NCBI GenBank assembly: GCA_011365025.1
Contig: RDOF01000002.1
Span: 178,792-237,608 of the forward strand
Source: Candidatus Thorarchaeota archaeon
Lineage (GTDB): Archaea > Asgardarchaeota > Thorarchaeia > Thorarchaeales > Thorarchaeaceae
Length of the DNA: 58,817 nt
Direction of reading: 5' to 3'
The position numbers and the translations under genes are program-made. How positions within the stretch are numbered: the first letter of the stretch is position 1; every line of letters begins with the position of its first letter. The notes under the pieces were generated by a model. That model searched no databases and had not been told where the DNA came from. It saw only the letters and a program-made list of their open reading frames with translations. Shown piece after piece: positions 17,517-26,492 of this stretch.

Positions 17517-18110
17517 TCACTCAAAGAACTCCCAGAATTCCTTTGGCTCGGCACCTTGCTCGATTAGTTCAATGTCCTGAGTTCCCACACGTTCTGCGTC
17601 ATATCGGCGCGCTAGAATCGTTGCATCGAACTTTTCTCGTGCACTGGCTGCAGTTCCACGCCAGACGTAGATGTCCTCCCAAGTATCAAGAACGTATACG
17701 TCATCGCTGCTCAAATAATCTCTATCGAGTGGTACCTCTTGGAAGAAGGTTTCCTCACCTTCTCTATGGACTCGCCAAAGCTTGTATTCGTGTTTCTCAA
17801 GATGCACTCTTTTCAAGATGCCTTCAGTGTCTTCATCCGTCAGCCTGAAGTCATCAAAGAGTTTCTTGAACTCATCAGGTTCCTGTCCCCCGTCAATGTG
17901 GTTTATCTTGGCATTCCCTTTGCGTGCTGTGTCCTTGAAGACCGCCTCTGCGGCAGCCAAGAACTTCTCGTCCACGCTTGATTTGGGCCCTACCCAGATA
18001 TACAGGTTCAAGCCCGCATCAACGAGATAACAGTCGCCTCTCCCAAAGGTCCCGGGGTCCGGCATTCGCACCAATTTCCCCTTCTGGACATGATATACAA
18101 CTGGCTCCAT
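17517..18110 (-). CDS. Two-domain gelsolin-like actin-regulating protein
   Basis: 197 residues built of two gelsolin repeats (about 1-95 and 100-197). Each has the gelsolin core pattern: DCYLVDAGLNLYIWVGPKSSVDEKFLAA in the first and DDVYVLDTWEDIYVWRGTAASAREK in the second, followed by a long helix and a strand with GGQEPDEF or QGAEPKEFW. Two-domain gelsolins (2DGel) of Thorarchaeota are known to sever or regulate actin in a calcium-dependent way; the acidic DxG/DxW turns could bind calcium. It acts in the cytoplasm. ATG at 18110 lies behind GTAGGTTACC, and a TTTAAG TATA-like box at about 18136-18141 fits a very short leader. It faces the Fpg gene across a shared divergent promoter region. Confidence 0.93.
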   Translation of the reverse strand: MEPVVYHVQKGKLVRMPDPGTFGRGDCYLVDAGLNLYIWVGPKSSVDEKFLAAAEAVFKDTARKGNAKINHIDGGQEPDEFKKLFDDFRLTDEDTEGILKRVHLEKHEYKLWRVHREGEETFFQEVPLDRDYLSSDDVYVLDTWEDIYVWRGTAASAREKFDATILARRYDAERVGTQDIELIEQGAEPKEFWEFFE

Positions 18111-18196
18111 GGTAACCTACTGGAACGCAATGAGCCTTAAATCCTGCTTGCATCTATATCCAAACAAGACTGACCTACTCCTTCGGGTTGAACACT

Positions 18197-19003
18197 GTGC
18201 CAGAGTTACCTGAACTAGAAAACATTGCCGCAAAACTTGCGGAAAAGCTTCAAGGAGCGAAGATTCTCGAAGTGAAGGTCTTTGACCACCTTGTCATACA
18301 CGGGGCACCATTGGATGAGTTCATGGACGGGTTTGATGGTGAAGCATTTCGAGAGTTCCGGGCAGATGGTAAGTTCTTGATTGCTGAGATGAACGAATCT
18401 GATCTAATAATCAATCCAATGTTAACCGGTCGATTTCGCCTCGTATCTAAGCGAAGGAAGAAGCAAAGCAAATCCGATATTCTCTCCATCAGAACCAAGG
18501 ACTACACACTCTGGTATAGCGATCGAAAAAGAATGGGACGAGTATACCGGGTTTCAAGCGGCGAATATCAAGCCGTTGCTGGTTTCTCAAATCGTGGTCC
18601 CTCCGCCCTTGATGAACTGCTTACGCTAGACGAATTCAGGAAACGCATCAGGCGACATAACGGACAGATCAAGAATGTTCTGCGAAATCAGAGTTTTGTC
18701 AAGGGAATTGGCAATGCCTACGCAGATGAGATTCTTCTCTATGCCGGGGTGCTTCCATTTCGAAAGCGCTCTTCTCTCTCCGAAGGAGAAATCGAACGCC
18801 TCTTTCATGCAATGCAGAAGGTGTTAAGGCGGATAGTAACGCTTCTATCTGAACGCGGCATAAATGAGATTGCAAAGGAAACACGCGCCTTTATGATGGT
18901 TCATGGCCGGGGTGGTGAAATATGCCCCTTATGTGGCGGAAGAATCTCAGAGGTCACAGCGAACAGACTTAAAACCAACTACTGTCAGAGTTGTCAAAAA
19001 TAA
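18197..19003 (+). CDS. Formamidopyrimidine-DNA glycosylase (Fpg/Nei family)
   Basis: 268 residues. The start must be GTG at 18197, not the TTG at 18188, because the next codon is then the proline that serves as catalytic nucleophile (PELPELE, as in PELPEVE of Fpg), with the catalytic Glu after it. Also present: DGKFLIAEM with the beta-hairpin Lys, INPMLTGRFRL, DRKRMGRVY, the helix-two-turn-helix SFVKGIGNAYADEILLYAGV, and a C-terminal CPLCG...CQSCQ zinc finger with its Arg. All catalytic parts are intact. The enzyme removes oxidised bases and nicks the strand. Fpg/Nei enzymes are uncommon in archaea, so lateral acquisition is likely. Confidence 0.93.
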   Translation: MPELPELENIAAKLAEKLQGAKILEVKVFDHLVIHGAPLDEFMDGFDGEAFREFRADGKFLIAEMNESDLIINPMLTGRFRLVSKRRKKQSKSDILSIRTKDYTLWYSDRKRMGRVYRVSSGEYQAVAGFSNRGPSALDELLTLDEFRKRIRRHNGQIKNVLRNQSFVKGIGNAYADEILLYAGVLPFRKRSSLSEGEIERLFHAMQKVLRRIVTLLSERGINEIAKETRAFMMVHGRGGEICPLCGGRISEVTANRLKTNYCQSCQK

Positions 19004-19072
19004 GGTCTGCCGGAATACTAATCTGTTAGAGACCCCCCAGATTCCTCGCCACACAGGGAGAGTTGAACTGCG

Positions 19073-20254
19073 ATGGATGCATGGGAAGAAGCCTTTTTGC
19101 GAGCGATAGTTGAGCTTGACACAAATAGTGACGAGAAGAAGAATTACGAAGAGTGTGCTGGAATCATCAAGAAATACTGTGAAGAGGCTGGGCTGAAGGC
19201 TGATGTTTTCGATTCGAAGCATGATGGCAAACCTCAGCCAAATGTAGTTGCCACCCTTGATGCTGGGGCAAAGGCAACGATTTTGCTCTGTACGCATTAC
19301 GATGTTGTTCCTGCCGGTGATACCGAAGCATGGAAGAAACCCCCTTTCAAACTCACCATGGAGGGTGGAAAGGCATTCGGACGAGGGGTGTCTGACAACA
19401 AGGGCAATGTCGTGGCATGCGTTGCTGCCGCTAAGGAATTATTGGAACGTGGGACCTCCAAGGTCAACTGGAAGATTCTCATTTCGCCAAATGAGGAGAT
19501 TGGCGGTGAATGGGGAATCGATTACCTCATTAATGGGCCGCCAAAAATAAGAGGCGATTTCGGATTGGTCATCGACTCCTCGCCTGACTATGTGAGCATA
19601 GGTGCCAGCGGAGTTGTTTCCGGGACAATAGTGGTGCATGGAAAGCAGGGTCATGCTGGATATCCATTCGCCTTCACCAATGCTATCCACCTATCCCTCC
19701 CGCTTCTCTCAGCTATGCTAGATTATGTTGATCTCCGAAGGAAGGTGACATCCAAGTTCCCTGCACCTCCTGGAACACCTCATCAGACCCTCTGGGGCCG
19801 ATTCTCTATGACCATGTATCAGGCAGGAAGCAAGAGCAACATTATCCCTGGAAAAGCCGAGATTACTTTCGATTGCCGCTTGATTCCAGAAGAAGATCCA
19901 AAAGACGTCATGAAAGAGATTGAGGAATTCCTTGAACGAGCCAAGCAAGAAACCGGTGTCGAGGCGGAAGTCGAGTTTAAGATGAATGTTCATGGGTGGG
20001 GATCCAACCCCGATGACAAATTCATCAAAGCATTTCATGATGCAGTGAAAGACGCTGTTGGACCTGACATACCCATTGCCGCCGATCTTGGTGGAAATGA
20101 TGGTCATTTCTTCACTGAGGTTGGGATTCCTACAGCCTGCTATGGAACCCTTGCTGATGACAACAACTACCACGGGCTCGATGAATTCATGCATATTGAA
20201 GACTTCGAAAAGGTCAAACGAGCTCTCATCTCCTTCTCCGAGAAGTGTGAGTAA
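19073..20254 (+). CDS. M20 family metallopeptidase (ArgE/DapE-like)
   Basis: 393 residues. Motifs are LLCTHYDVVPAGDTEAWKKPPF (first His and Asp), FGRGVSDNKGNV (bridging Asp), SPNEEIGGEWG (catalytic Glu pair), a dimerisation domain with GKQGHAGYPF, and PIAADLGGNDGHFFTEVGIP. Relatives deacetylate amino acids or split dipeptides; the exact substrate cannot be read off. ATG at 19073 follows a weak AGGGAGAG site. The oxidoreductase begins directly after the stop codon, and HAM1 follows with overlap, so the three are one operon. Confidence 0.9.
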   Translation: MDAWEEAFLRAIVELDTNSDEKKNYEECAGIIKKYCEEAGLKADVFDSKHDGKPQPNVVATLDAGAKATILLCTHYDVVPAGDTEAWKKPPFKLTMEGGKAFGRGVSDNKGNVVACVAAAKELLERGTSKVNWKILISPNEEIGGEWGIDYLINGPPKIRGDFGLVIDSSPDYVSIGASGVVSGTIVVHGKQGHAGYPFAFTNAIHLSLPLLSAMLDYVDLRRKVTSKFPAPPGTPHQTLWGRFSMTMYQAGSKSNIIPGKAEITFDCRLIPEEDPKDVMKEIEEFLERAKQETGVEAEVEFKMNVHGWGSNPDDKFIKAFHDAVKDAVGPDIPIAADLGGNDGHFFTEVGIPTACYGTLADDNNYHGLDEFMHIEDFEKVKRALISFSEKCE

Positions 20255-21403
20255 ATGGTCAGTCTATCCGAGCTAGAGATTGGGGCTCCCGGGCCTTTTC
20301 TCCCTCCTTACGACAATGTCCTGAAAAATGCCCAAAGAATTGATTCCCTTGGCTATGATAGCATGGCCTTCCCTGACCACTTCGCTGGTTTCGTTCCCGA
20401 GAGCATATGGACCCCCGACATAACACCATTGGCCTTTCTTCAACAGTCGCCTCATACATATTATGAAATGACGGCGATAATGGCGGCTTGTGCTTCAGTC
20501 ACTGAAAATGTTAAGCTCCTTTCGGGCGTTACCGAACCAATACGTCGTCATCCCATTTTGTTGGCACAGACTTTCCTCACATTGGATCACATTAGCAATG
20601 GCCGTACAATTATGGGAATAGGCGCAGGGGAGATTGAGAATACCGAACCGTACGGCCTAGACTACGGTGGACAGGTGGGGAAGCTGAGAGAAGCCCTGCA
20701 AATAATCAAGAAAGTATGGAACACACATGAGCCATTCAGCTTCGAAGGGACGTACTGGAAGTTAAAGGATGCAGTAATGTCACTGCGGCCTGTTAGCCAT
20801 GACCGTCCGCCTCCAATCTGGATTGCAGCTCATGGTCCAAAGATGCTTGAAATGACTGCCGAGTTTGGAGATGGCTGGCTTCCAACCCTGCTTAGACCTG
20901 CTGATTACGGGGATAAACTGAAAGAGATCCTTGAACATAGAAAGCGGAAAGATCGAAATGGGCGGTTTGTCGCTGCTTTGTGGAATTGGTGCATTCTGGA
21001 TGAAGACCCTTCAGCATGTGAAAAGATGAAGCAATCTCCCCTGGCGAAGGCATTCGCATTGCTCTACCCTTCAAGAGAATGGAACCGTCTTGGATACGAG
21101 CATCCCTTTGGGAGAGATTTCTATTCCCTGCGGGACTATATCCCCATGCGCTATAATCGTGAAAGGATGCTAAGTGCAATGGAATCAGTCCCTGTAGAGG
21201 TTGTGGATGAGTTTTATATGTCAGGAGGCACCGAAGAGATAATCTCTCTTCTTGAAGAATATACACGCGAAGGATTGAACCACATTATTCTGTGGAACTC
21301 CACCGGAATGTTCGACCTAGAGAAGACCCGCAGCTCCTATAAGGTCCTAAAGGAGGTTTTGAATTATGTCAAAGGACAAAGTGATATTGGTAACACAAAA
21401 TGA
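20255..21403 (+). CDS. LLM-class F420-dependent oxidoreductase
   Basis: 382 residues with the luciferase-like TIM barrel: FPDHFAGF near residue 40, the LLSGVTEPIRRHPILLAQTFLTLDHISNGR stretch typical of this class near residues 90-120, GIGAGEIEN, and PIWIAAHGPKMLEMTAEFGDGWLP near 200. Archaeal members such as methylene-H4MPT reductase and alcohol or aldehyde dehydrogenases use F420. The start ATG abuts the TAA of the peptidase gene with zero spacing, and the 3' end overlaps the HAM1 gene by 38 bases. The substrate is unknown. Confidence 0.88.
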   Translation: MVSLSELEIGAPGPFLPPYDNVLKNAQRIDSLGYDSMAFPDHFAGFVPESIWTPDITPLAFLQQSPHTYYEMTAIMAACASVTENVKLLSGVTEPIRRHPILLAQTFLTLDHISNGRTIMGIGAGEIENTEPYGLDYGGQVGKLREALQIIKKVWNTHEPFSFEGTYWKLKDAVMSLRPVSHDRPPPIWIAAHGPKMLEMTAEFGDGWLPTLLRPADYGDKLKEILEHRKRKDRNGRFVAALWNWCILDEDPSACEKMKQSPLAKAFALLYPSREWNRLGYEHPFGRDFYSLRDYIPMRYNRERMLSAMESVPVEVVDEFYMSGGTEEIISLLEEYTREGLNHIILWNSTGMFDLEKTRSSYKVLKEVLNYVKGQSDIGNTK

Positions 21404-21926
21404 GCACAAACTTGCTGAACTGACTCCCATCTTTGAGGAATATGACGTACCCTTTGAAACCACTAATTTGCAGAAGTATGAGATTCGTTCTCAGAGCGTA
21501 GGATACGTTGCTTTGGAGGCGGCAATCAAAGCGTTTGAGGCACTAAAACACCCTGTTGTAGTTGATGATACCGGTTTATACATCGAGCATCTCAATGATT
21601 TTCCTGGCGCATATGCAGCCTATGTTCTTGAAACGATAGGAATTGAAGGAATATTACGACTAATGGTGGGTGCGACTGATCGTGATGCTCGTTTTGATAC
21701 CAGCGTTGGCTATTGTGATGGGCGGGTTTCGCGCTATTTCATTGGAACGATGTACGGTGACATTGCGGACTCTGCTTCTGGTAAGGGGGGATTTGGTTAC
21801 GACCCGATTTTCATCCCTGAGAACGAAACTCGAACCTATGCAGAGCTCTCCCTTGATGAGAAGATAGCCATCTCCCATAGAAGCCAGGCGTTTCGAAAGT
21901 TCCTCAATTGGTATGTGGAGTTGTGA
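21366..21926 (+). CDS. Non-canonical purine NTP pyrophosphatase (HAM1/RdgB)
   Basis: 186 residues, standard length. VTQNEHKLAEL at the start (an N-E-H-K variant of the usual S/TGNxxK), VVDDTGLYIEHLNDFPGAYAAYV, GKGGFGYDPIFIPE and the C-terminal EKIAISHRSQAFRKF are all conserved. It hydrolyses dITP, XTP and related nucleotides to the monophosphate and so cleans the nucleotide pool. It is translated from ATG 21366 inside the end of the previous gene, with AAGGAGG about 9 bases upstream, implying translational coupling. It lies only 3 kb from the Fpg glycosylase, another genome-hygiene gene. Confidence 0.93.
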   Translation: MSKDKVILVTQNEHKLAELTPIFEEYDVPFETTNLQKYEIRSQSVGYVALEAAIKAFEALKHPVVVDDTGLYIEHLNDFPGAYAAYVLETIGIEGILRLMVGATDRDARFDTSVGYCDGRVSRYFIGTMYGDIADSASGKGGFGYDPIFIPENETRTYAELSLDEKIAISHRSQAFRKFLNWYVEL

Positions 21927-21969
21927 CCTGAGCACGACTTATTAAGAGGTTCCCAATTCACCACTAAGA

Positions 21970-22734
21970 GTGGTAATATTGTCGGTAAGCGATAGGGCCT
22001 TGAAAGCATTAAAGGAGCTTGGCCTGACAGAATACGAAACTTCTGCCTACCTTGCAGTTGTCGAATACGGGCCACTGCCCGCCTCTGAAATAAGCACGAA
22101 ATCACACGTTCCCTACTCACGCATCTATGACGTCTTGGGAAGACTGGAAGAAAAGGGCTTCATTCAGGTTCAAAAAGGCCGTCCTACAATATACGTGGCA
22201 AAGGCTCCGAGCGAGGTTGTTAGGCTTGTACATTTGAGCTGGGAAGAGAGGATAGAATCGGCGAGTAAGGCCGTCACTGATGAGTTGCAGCCTCTCTTTG
22301 AAAAAGAAACAGCTGCAACGACCCGCGATGTATGGCTCTTGCATGGACGTGCCGCAATTCTAGCAAAGGCGCTTGAGATGTTAGACTCTGCTAGAGAAGA
22401 GATTATTGTGACACTACCTGGACTCTCCTCAGGGCTCTCTGATCTCTCCCCCATGGTTGACAGGTTTCTGGATGTTAAGGCTGCAAAGGTCAAAATCCTC
22501 ACCTCGGATATTGACGCTGACCTGCTCACCATAATTCCAAAATCCTTCGAGATACGTACTCGAGAGCGTGTCTTTGGCGTTGGTATTGTTGTTGACGGCA
22601 GACACACCCTGATTATGCTGGCGGCCGGCGATGTCGAAGAGGAATTCTTAGGGGTCTTTTCTTCACACGCGGTCTTTGCCGCAATGGCGCAGGCTTACTT
22701 TTCCTCAATGTGGGACGAATCCTCTCCTCTCTAG
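21970..22734 (+). CDS. TrmB-family transcriptional regulator
   Basis: 254 residues. Residues 8-80 are the TrmB winged helix: LKELGLTEYETSAYLAVVEYGPLPASEI, then VPYSRIYDVLGRLEEKGFI with the PYSRIYDVL recognition helix typical of the family. Residues 110-250 match the PLDc_2-like sensor part (DVWLLHGRAAILAKALEML). TrmB proteins respond to sugars or other metabolites; the effector here is unknown. GTG 21970 is the furthest start; TTG 21979 is an alternative. It starts 43 bases after the HAM1 gene, possibly on the same transcript. Confidence 0.88.
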   Translation: MVILSVSDRALKALKELGLTEYETSAYLAVVEYGPLPASEISTKSHVPYSRIYDVLGRLEEKGFIQVQKGRPTIYVAKAPSEVVRLVHLSWEERIESASKAVTDELQPLFEKETAATTRDVWLLHGRAAILAKALEMLDSAREEIIVTLPGLSSGLSDLSPMVDRFLDVKAAKVKILTSDIDADLLTIIPKSFEIRTRERVFGVGIVVDGRHTLIMLAAGDVEEEFLGVFSSHAVFAAMAQAYFSSMWDESSPL

Positions 22735-22783
22735 GAGCTTTTATCCAAAACATAGGACTTAGTCCTGGGTATTACAAAGCTAC

Positions 22784-24187
22784 TTGGAAGTGAAGCCATT
22801 GCTTTTGGAACAGGATGGCGAGGCAATGCCAAAGAATCATGGGTCCGATTGGGAGTCTTTCCTATCGCCCAGCGCTAGGGCTCTCATGAAAATAATCAGA
22901 AATCTTGAAGATGATGTTGAGATTGATCTCTTCCAGCCCGGCCCCGAAATCGAGCGACTGCGACAGATTGTTTCGAGCCACAAGGGAAGTCTACATGCTT
23001 CCTTGAAGGCTAGGATTGTGAACGTGCTCAATCTAGGTGGCATTGATGTGATTACCCAAAGGGATCTGTGGACGTTAATTGAGGATTTATGGGGCGAGAA
23101 TGTTTCTAGGTTTAGCCCAACTGAATTGGCCGTCCTACAGGGTAGTGCTGAGTTTCCTCGAAAGGGTTTGAGAGAACTCGCTGAAGGTGTAGATCTGTCC
23201 TACTCTCAAGCAAGGCGTGCAATTCAAAGACTACGTTTGGCTGGTGTTCTTAGAAAAGAAGGCCTTCTCAACTTCGAGAAGTTGGGCCTTCAGCAGGTGC
23301 TAATCATCCTTGAGGCGCCAAAACTAGTTGTGTCCAGTCCATATATCGCAAGAACACTCTTCGTGGATGGGTCAAACCCGATGGTGTTCCAAGTGGCTTC
23401 AATCCCGACTCGACATGTTGATGACCTTCACAACATCATTCGTTCATTGCGTGGCACTTCTTTCAGGGCCTCATGTTGGCATCTTTACAGGGGGCAGCCT
23501 ATGTTTAATGGAAAGTACTGCAGTGACAAAGGCGAATGGAGTTTGGATATTTTTCATTGGAAGATGCAGCTACGAAGAGAGGATGAGGATCTGGTTGTTG
23601 GTGATCAGCCTCCTGGGAAAGAGGAGGTCATTCATTTCACTCCTGCAGACCTCCGCATATTGGACAGACTGATTGAGAATTATGATGCCACAGCAACCGA
23701 AATAGTGGAAGCAACGGATCTTTCTGATAGTACCGCCTTTAGAAGGAGAAGTCAACTCCTAGAAAACGATGTGGTCCTTCCTCGTTCTCGAATCAGAATT
23801 CCTCAGCTTAAGGATCGCGTTCTTGTTATGACAAGTCCCAACTGCGCCGGGAGCATTCTTGGTGCTTGGTCTCAACTTCCTGTGACATATACAACAAGGC
23901 TCGAGAATATAGAAACAGGCGAAAAGAAGGTGTTGCTTCTTGCTGCCATTCCTCCAGGAACAGCTGAGAGTCTAGTTAGAGCTCTTAATTCATCTATGTC
24001 CCGAGTTGATGACTATTCTGTTTACATAGTATCGGCAGGTTCCGAAAGCCCGCTTGCAACATCCTACATGTTCAATCGAAAGGAAATGAAATGGAAGTGG
24101 AACAAGGGCGACTTTCTGGATGCCCGTACTTACGAAATCGTGCGGCGTGAGTGCGATGAGGGTTCGATTCCTGTGGATTTAGTATGA
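22784..24187 (+). CDS. Duplicated HTH regulator (Lrp/AsnC-like arrangement)
   Basis: 467 residues made of two similar halves. HTH one, about residues 108-165 (FSPTELAVLQGSAEFPRKGLRELAEGVDLSYSQARRAIQRLRLAGVL), and HTH two, about 283-335 (FTPADLRILDRLIENYDATATEIVEATDLSDSTAFRRRSQLLENDVV), are each followed by 100-130 residues with RAM/ligand-domain-like strands ending in an LHNIIRSLRGTSFRASCWHLY or VRALNSSMSRVDDYSVYIV segment. This resembles two fused AsnC-type modules, seen widely in Asgard and Thaumarchaeota genomes. The start is uncertain: TTG 22784 fits a TATA-like CTTTTATCC near 22738-22746, with ATG 22826 as the alternative. Confidence 0.65.
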   Translation: MEVKPLLLEQDGEAMPKNHGSDWESFLSPSARALMKIIRNLEDDVEIDLFQPGPEIERLRQIVSSHKGSLHASLKARIVNVLNLGGIDVITQRDLWTLIEDLWGENVSRFSPTELAVLQGSAEFPRKGLRELAEGVDLSYSQARRAIQRLRLAGVLRKEGLLNFEKLGLQQVLIILEAPKLVVSSPYIARTLFVDGSNPMVFQVASIPTRHVDDLHNIIRSLRGTSFRASCWHLYRGQPMFNGKYCSDKGEWSLDIFHWKMQLRREDEDLVVGDQPPGKEEVIHFTPADLRILDRLIENYDATATEIVEATDLSDSTAFRRRSQLLENDVVLPRSRIRIPQLKDRVLVMTSPNCAGSILGAWSQLPVTYTTRLENIETGEKKVLLLAAIPPGTAESLVRALNSSMSRVDDYSVYIVSAGSESPLATSYMFNRKEMKWKWNKGDFLDARTYEIVRRECDEGSIPVDLV

Positions 24188-24251
24188 TACCCAAAGGCAC
24201 AATTCATATCTTCATTCCCGATTGAGGTGCATATACCGGTGGCGGAACTCT

Positions 24252-25214
24252 GTGATTGATATTATTCTTCTTGGAACCGGAGGAAGCATTCCTACAGATG
24301 GCCGGAATCATCCGTCCATTGCTCTCCGTTTCGAGGGGTGGAACCTTCTCTTCGACTGTGGAGAAGACTGTCAGAGGCAGTATGAGAAGGCAAATCTTGG
24401 GCTTAACAGGAAAATGGCCATCTTCATCAGTCACAATCATGCAGACCACGTGCTAGGATTGGGCGGTCTTCTCTTGCGGTTTTCACTTCTTGGAAGAATC
24501 AAACCTCTCGACATCTATGGACCTGTGGAGCTAATTGATTATGTGAAAGTCCATCAAGAGACGATTAATCTTGGAACCACTTTCAAGACAATGGTTTATG
24601 GAATTAAGAAAGGACAAGATGTTTTCAACACAGAGAATCTATTTGTAAGAGCCTTTGAGGTTGACCATCGTGGTTTTGCGCTTGGATATGAGGTGACCTA
24701 CAAGCGGCCAACAGGTGAGTTTTTGCCAGAAAAAGCACAACAGGAAGGTATACCCAAAGGCCCCCTCTGGGGAAAGCTCTCGTCGGGAGAAAGCGTCAAG
24801 CTGCCCAATGGGAGGGTTATTCGTCCAGAGGATGTCACTAGTCCACAACCAAAACCCCTTCGCATTGTATACTCCGGTGACACTCGTCCTTGCGAAGCTC
24901 TTCGCGATGCGGCCAAGAATGCTAATGTTCTCGTTAGCGAAGCAATGTATACACGGGAACACAATCAGCTTGCACACGAACGCGGTCATATGACAGCATT
25001 TGATGCAGCAAAGCTTGCCAAGGACTGCGAGGTAGGTCTGCTTGTACTAACCCACTTTAGCCCACGTTATGGAGATGGCCAAACAATCCTTGCGGAGGCG
25101 AAGGAGGTATTTTCGAACAGCATCTTGGGCAGGGACCTTATGCGAATTCGTCTCAACCTAGATGGCTCAACTGAGGTATTTCGCCCTGCGCAACCTCAAG
25201 GATTCGAGAGCTAA
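24252..25214 (+). CDS. rnz: Ribonuclease Z (metallo-beta-lactamase fold)
   Basis: 320 residues. IDIILLGTGGSIPT at the N-terminus, the zinc motif SHNHADHVLG (HxHxDH), a long flexible arm insertion (FLPEKAQQEGIPKGPLWGKL), YSGDTRP, SEAMY and THFSPRY are the standard tRNase Z motif series. The enzyme cuts the 3' trailer from pre-tRNA. GTG 24252 is chosen over the upstream TTG 24222 because the family begins at IDIILLG and a GGTGGCGG site (from 24238) lies just before it. The last 4 bases overlap the end of the convergent flavoprotein gene. Confidence 0.93.
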   Translation: MIDIILLGTGGSIPTDGRNHPSIALRFEGWNLLFDCGEDCQRQYEKANLGLNRKMAIFISHNHADHVLGLGGLLLRFSLLGRIKPLDIYGPVELIDYVKVHQETINLGTTFKTMVYGIKKGQDVFNTENLFVRAFEVDHRGFALGYEVTYKRPTGEFLPEKAQQEGIPKGPLWGKLSSGESVKLPNGRVIRPEDVTSPQPKPLRIVYSGDTRPCEALRDAAKNANVLVSEAMYTREHNQLAHERGHMTAFDAAKLAKDCEVGLLVLTHFSPRYGDGQTILAEAKEVFSNSILGRDLMRIRLNLDGSTEVFRPAQPQGFES

Positions 25215-26413
25215 AACCCTAACCTGATTGCCTTGACTGGATGCTTTGTGATCAGTCTCTTTGCCATTAGCATGCGAAGGTCTTTTGGTGATTTTGCACC
25301 TACTATTAAGTCAAGTATGTACTCCTTCATCTGTGGGTCTTCGCTTGCTATTTTCCATATCAAATCAATGTTCTTTGGAGAGCCGTAAAACACCTTAGCG
25401 AGGGAGCTTGCTGCTTCGAGTTCGTCGATTATTTCCCTCTGTATCTGTAGGTCATATGTTCTGGTAGTGAGGGGGCTTTTTGTCTTCGCAGCTTTAGTGG
25501 CAATCCTGGCAGCCAGTATTCCCGACTTCATTGCATAGTATATCCCCTCACCGGTAATAGGAGACACAAGCCCAGCGGCATCTCCTATCAGCATCGTTCG
25601 TCTGCCCGTCAAACGCTCTTTCAGGCCCCCAATCGGAACCCTAAACGACTGCGCCGATGAAACATCAAGCTTCAATCCCTTCTTGGCTCCAAGAAATGTT
25701 ACAAAGGTATTCCAAGCTCTCTTCAGGTTTCTTCCCTGACTAAACCTAGTACCTATACCGATGCTGAGACTTTCCTTTTTGGGGAAACACCATGCGTAGC
25801 CATACTCCACTTGACCGAAATACAACTCAATACCAAGCTCATTGGACGATTCGGAGATGGCCATGGTTTCTGCTATCGCCTTATTATCTAATGGAACATC
25901 TGCGGCGATGCAGAGCGCCACTCTATCAGGCGACCAGCCATGGCGAATGCCCACAGCTTTGGCCACTGTGCTATTAACGCCGTCAGCACCAACAAGGAGA
26001 TGACTGCTATGAGAGTCTCCCAAGGTGAGAATCCTAATTCCTTTTCTTGTCTGCTCAATTGCTACCACCTTTGAGTTCTCAATGACCTCCACTCCTGCTT
26101 CCTCGGCCTTTCTCACAAGAAGATGGTCGAAACGGGGGCGATCAACAATATTGCCTCGAATGCTTTTTCTGAGAAGCACGAGCTTCTCTCCAGCGGGTGA
26201 GTAGAAGCACCCTCCGTGCACACTTACGTCTGTGACCGATTCAACACTAAAATCCAAAATTCCCGTAGCTCTAGGGCTTAGAGCACCTCCGCAAGGCTTG
26301 GGTCGTGGATGCATATCTCTCTCTAATAGCAAGACGTCCAAGCCCCGCAATGCTGCCTGTCTTGCACATGTTGATCCTGCAGGGCCAGATCCAACAACCA
26401 CAAGGTCATGCAT
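25211..26413 (-). CDS. Geranylgeranyl reductase family flavoprotein
   Basis: 400 residues. The FAD-binding Rossmann start is LVVVGSGPAGSTCARQAALRG, followed by RPKPCGGALS (the PxCGGGxS-like motif of geranylgeranyl reductases), GADGVNSTVAKAVG, and MLIGDAAGLVSPITGEGIYYAMKSG. In archaea this family saturates the geranylgeranyl chains of membrane ether lipids (DGGGP reductase), but close relatives act in menaquinone or chlorophyll pathways, so the substrate is inferred. ATG at 26413. It converges with RNase Z, sharing 4 bases at the stop codons. Confidence 0.9.
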   Translation of the reverse strand: MHDLVVVGSGPAGSTCARQAALRGLDVLLLERDMHPRPKPCGGALSPRATGILDFSVESVTDVSVHGGCFYSPAGEKLVLLRKSIRGNIVDRPRFDHLLVRKAEEAGVEVIENSKVVAIEQTRKGIRILTLGDSHSSHLLVGADGVNSTVAKAVGIRHGWSPDRVALCIAADVPLDNKAIAETMAISESSNELGIELYFGQVEYGYAWCFPKKESLSIGIGTRFSQGRNLKRAWNTFVTFLGAKKGLKLDVSSAQSFRVPIGGLKERLTGRRTMLIGDAAGLVSPITGEGIYYAMKSGILAARIATKAAKTKSPLTTRTYDLQIQREIIDELEAASSLAKVFYGSPKNIDLIWKIASEDPQMKEYILDLIVGAKSPKDLRMLMAKRLITKHPVKAIRLGF

Positions 26414-26492
26414 CAGAGGATTGTCTCCGTCTACTCACTAGTAGCGCAACAGCAATAAATCCTGTTTGTTCTTTGAGCTTGAGGCGAATATC

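Noticed and set aside
19718..20194. 158-residue minus-strand open frame
   Set aside because: Antisense shadow of the M20 peptidase gene.
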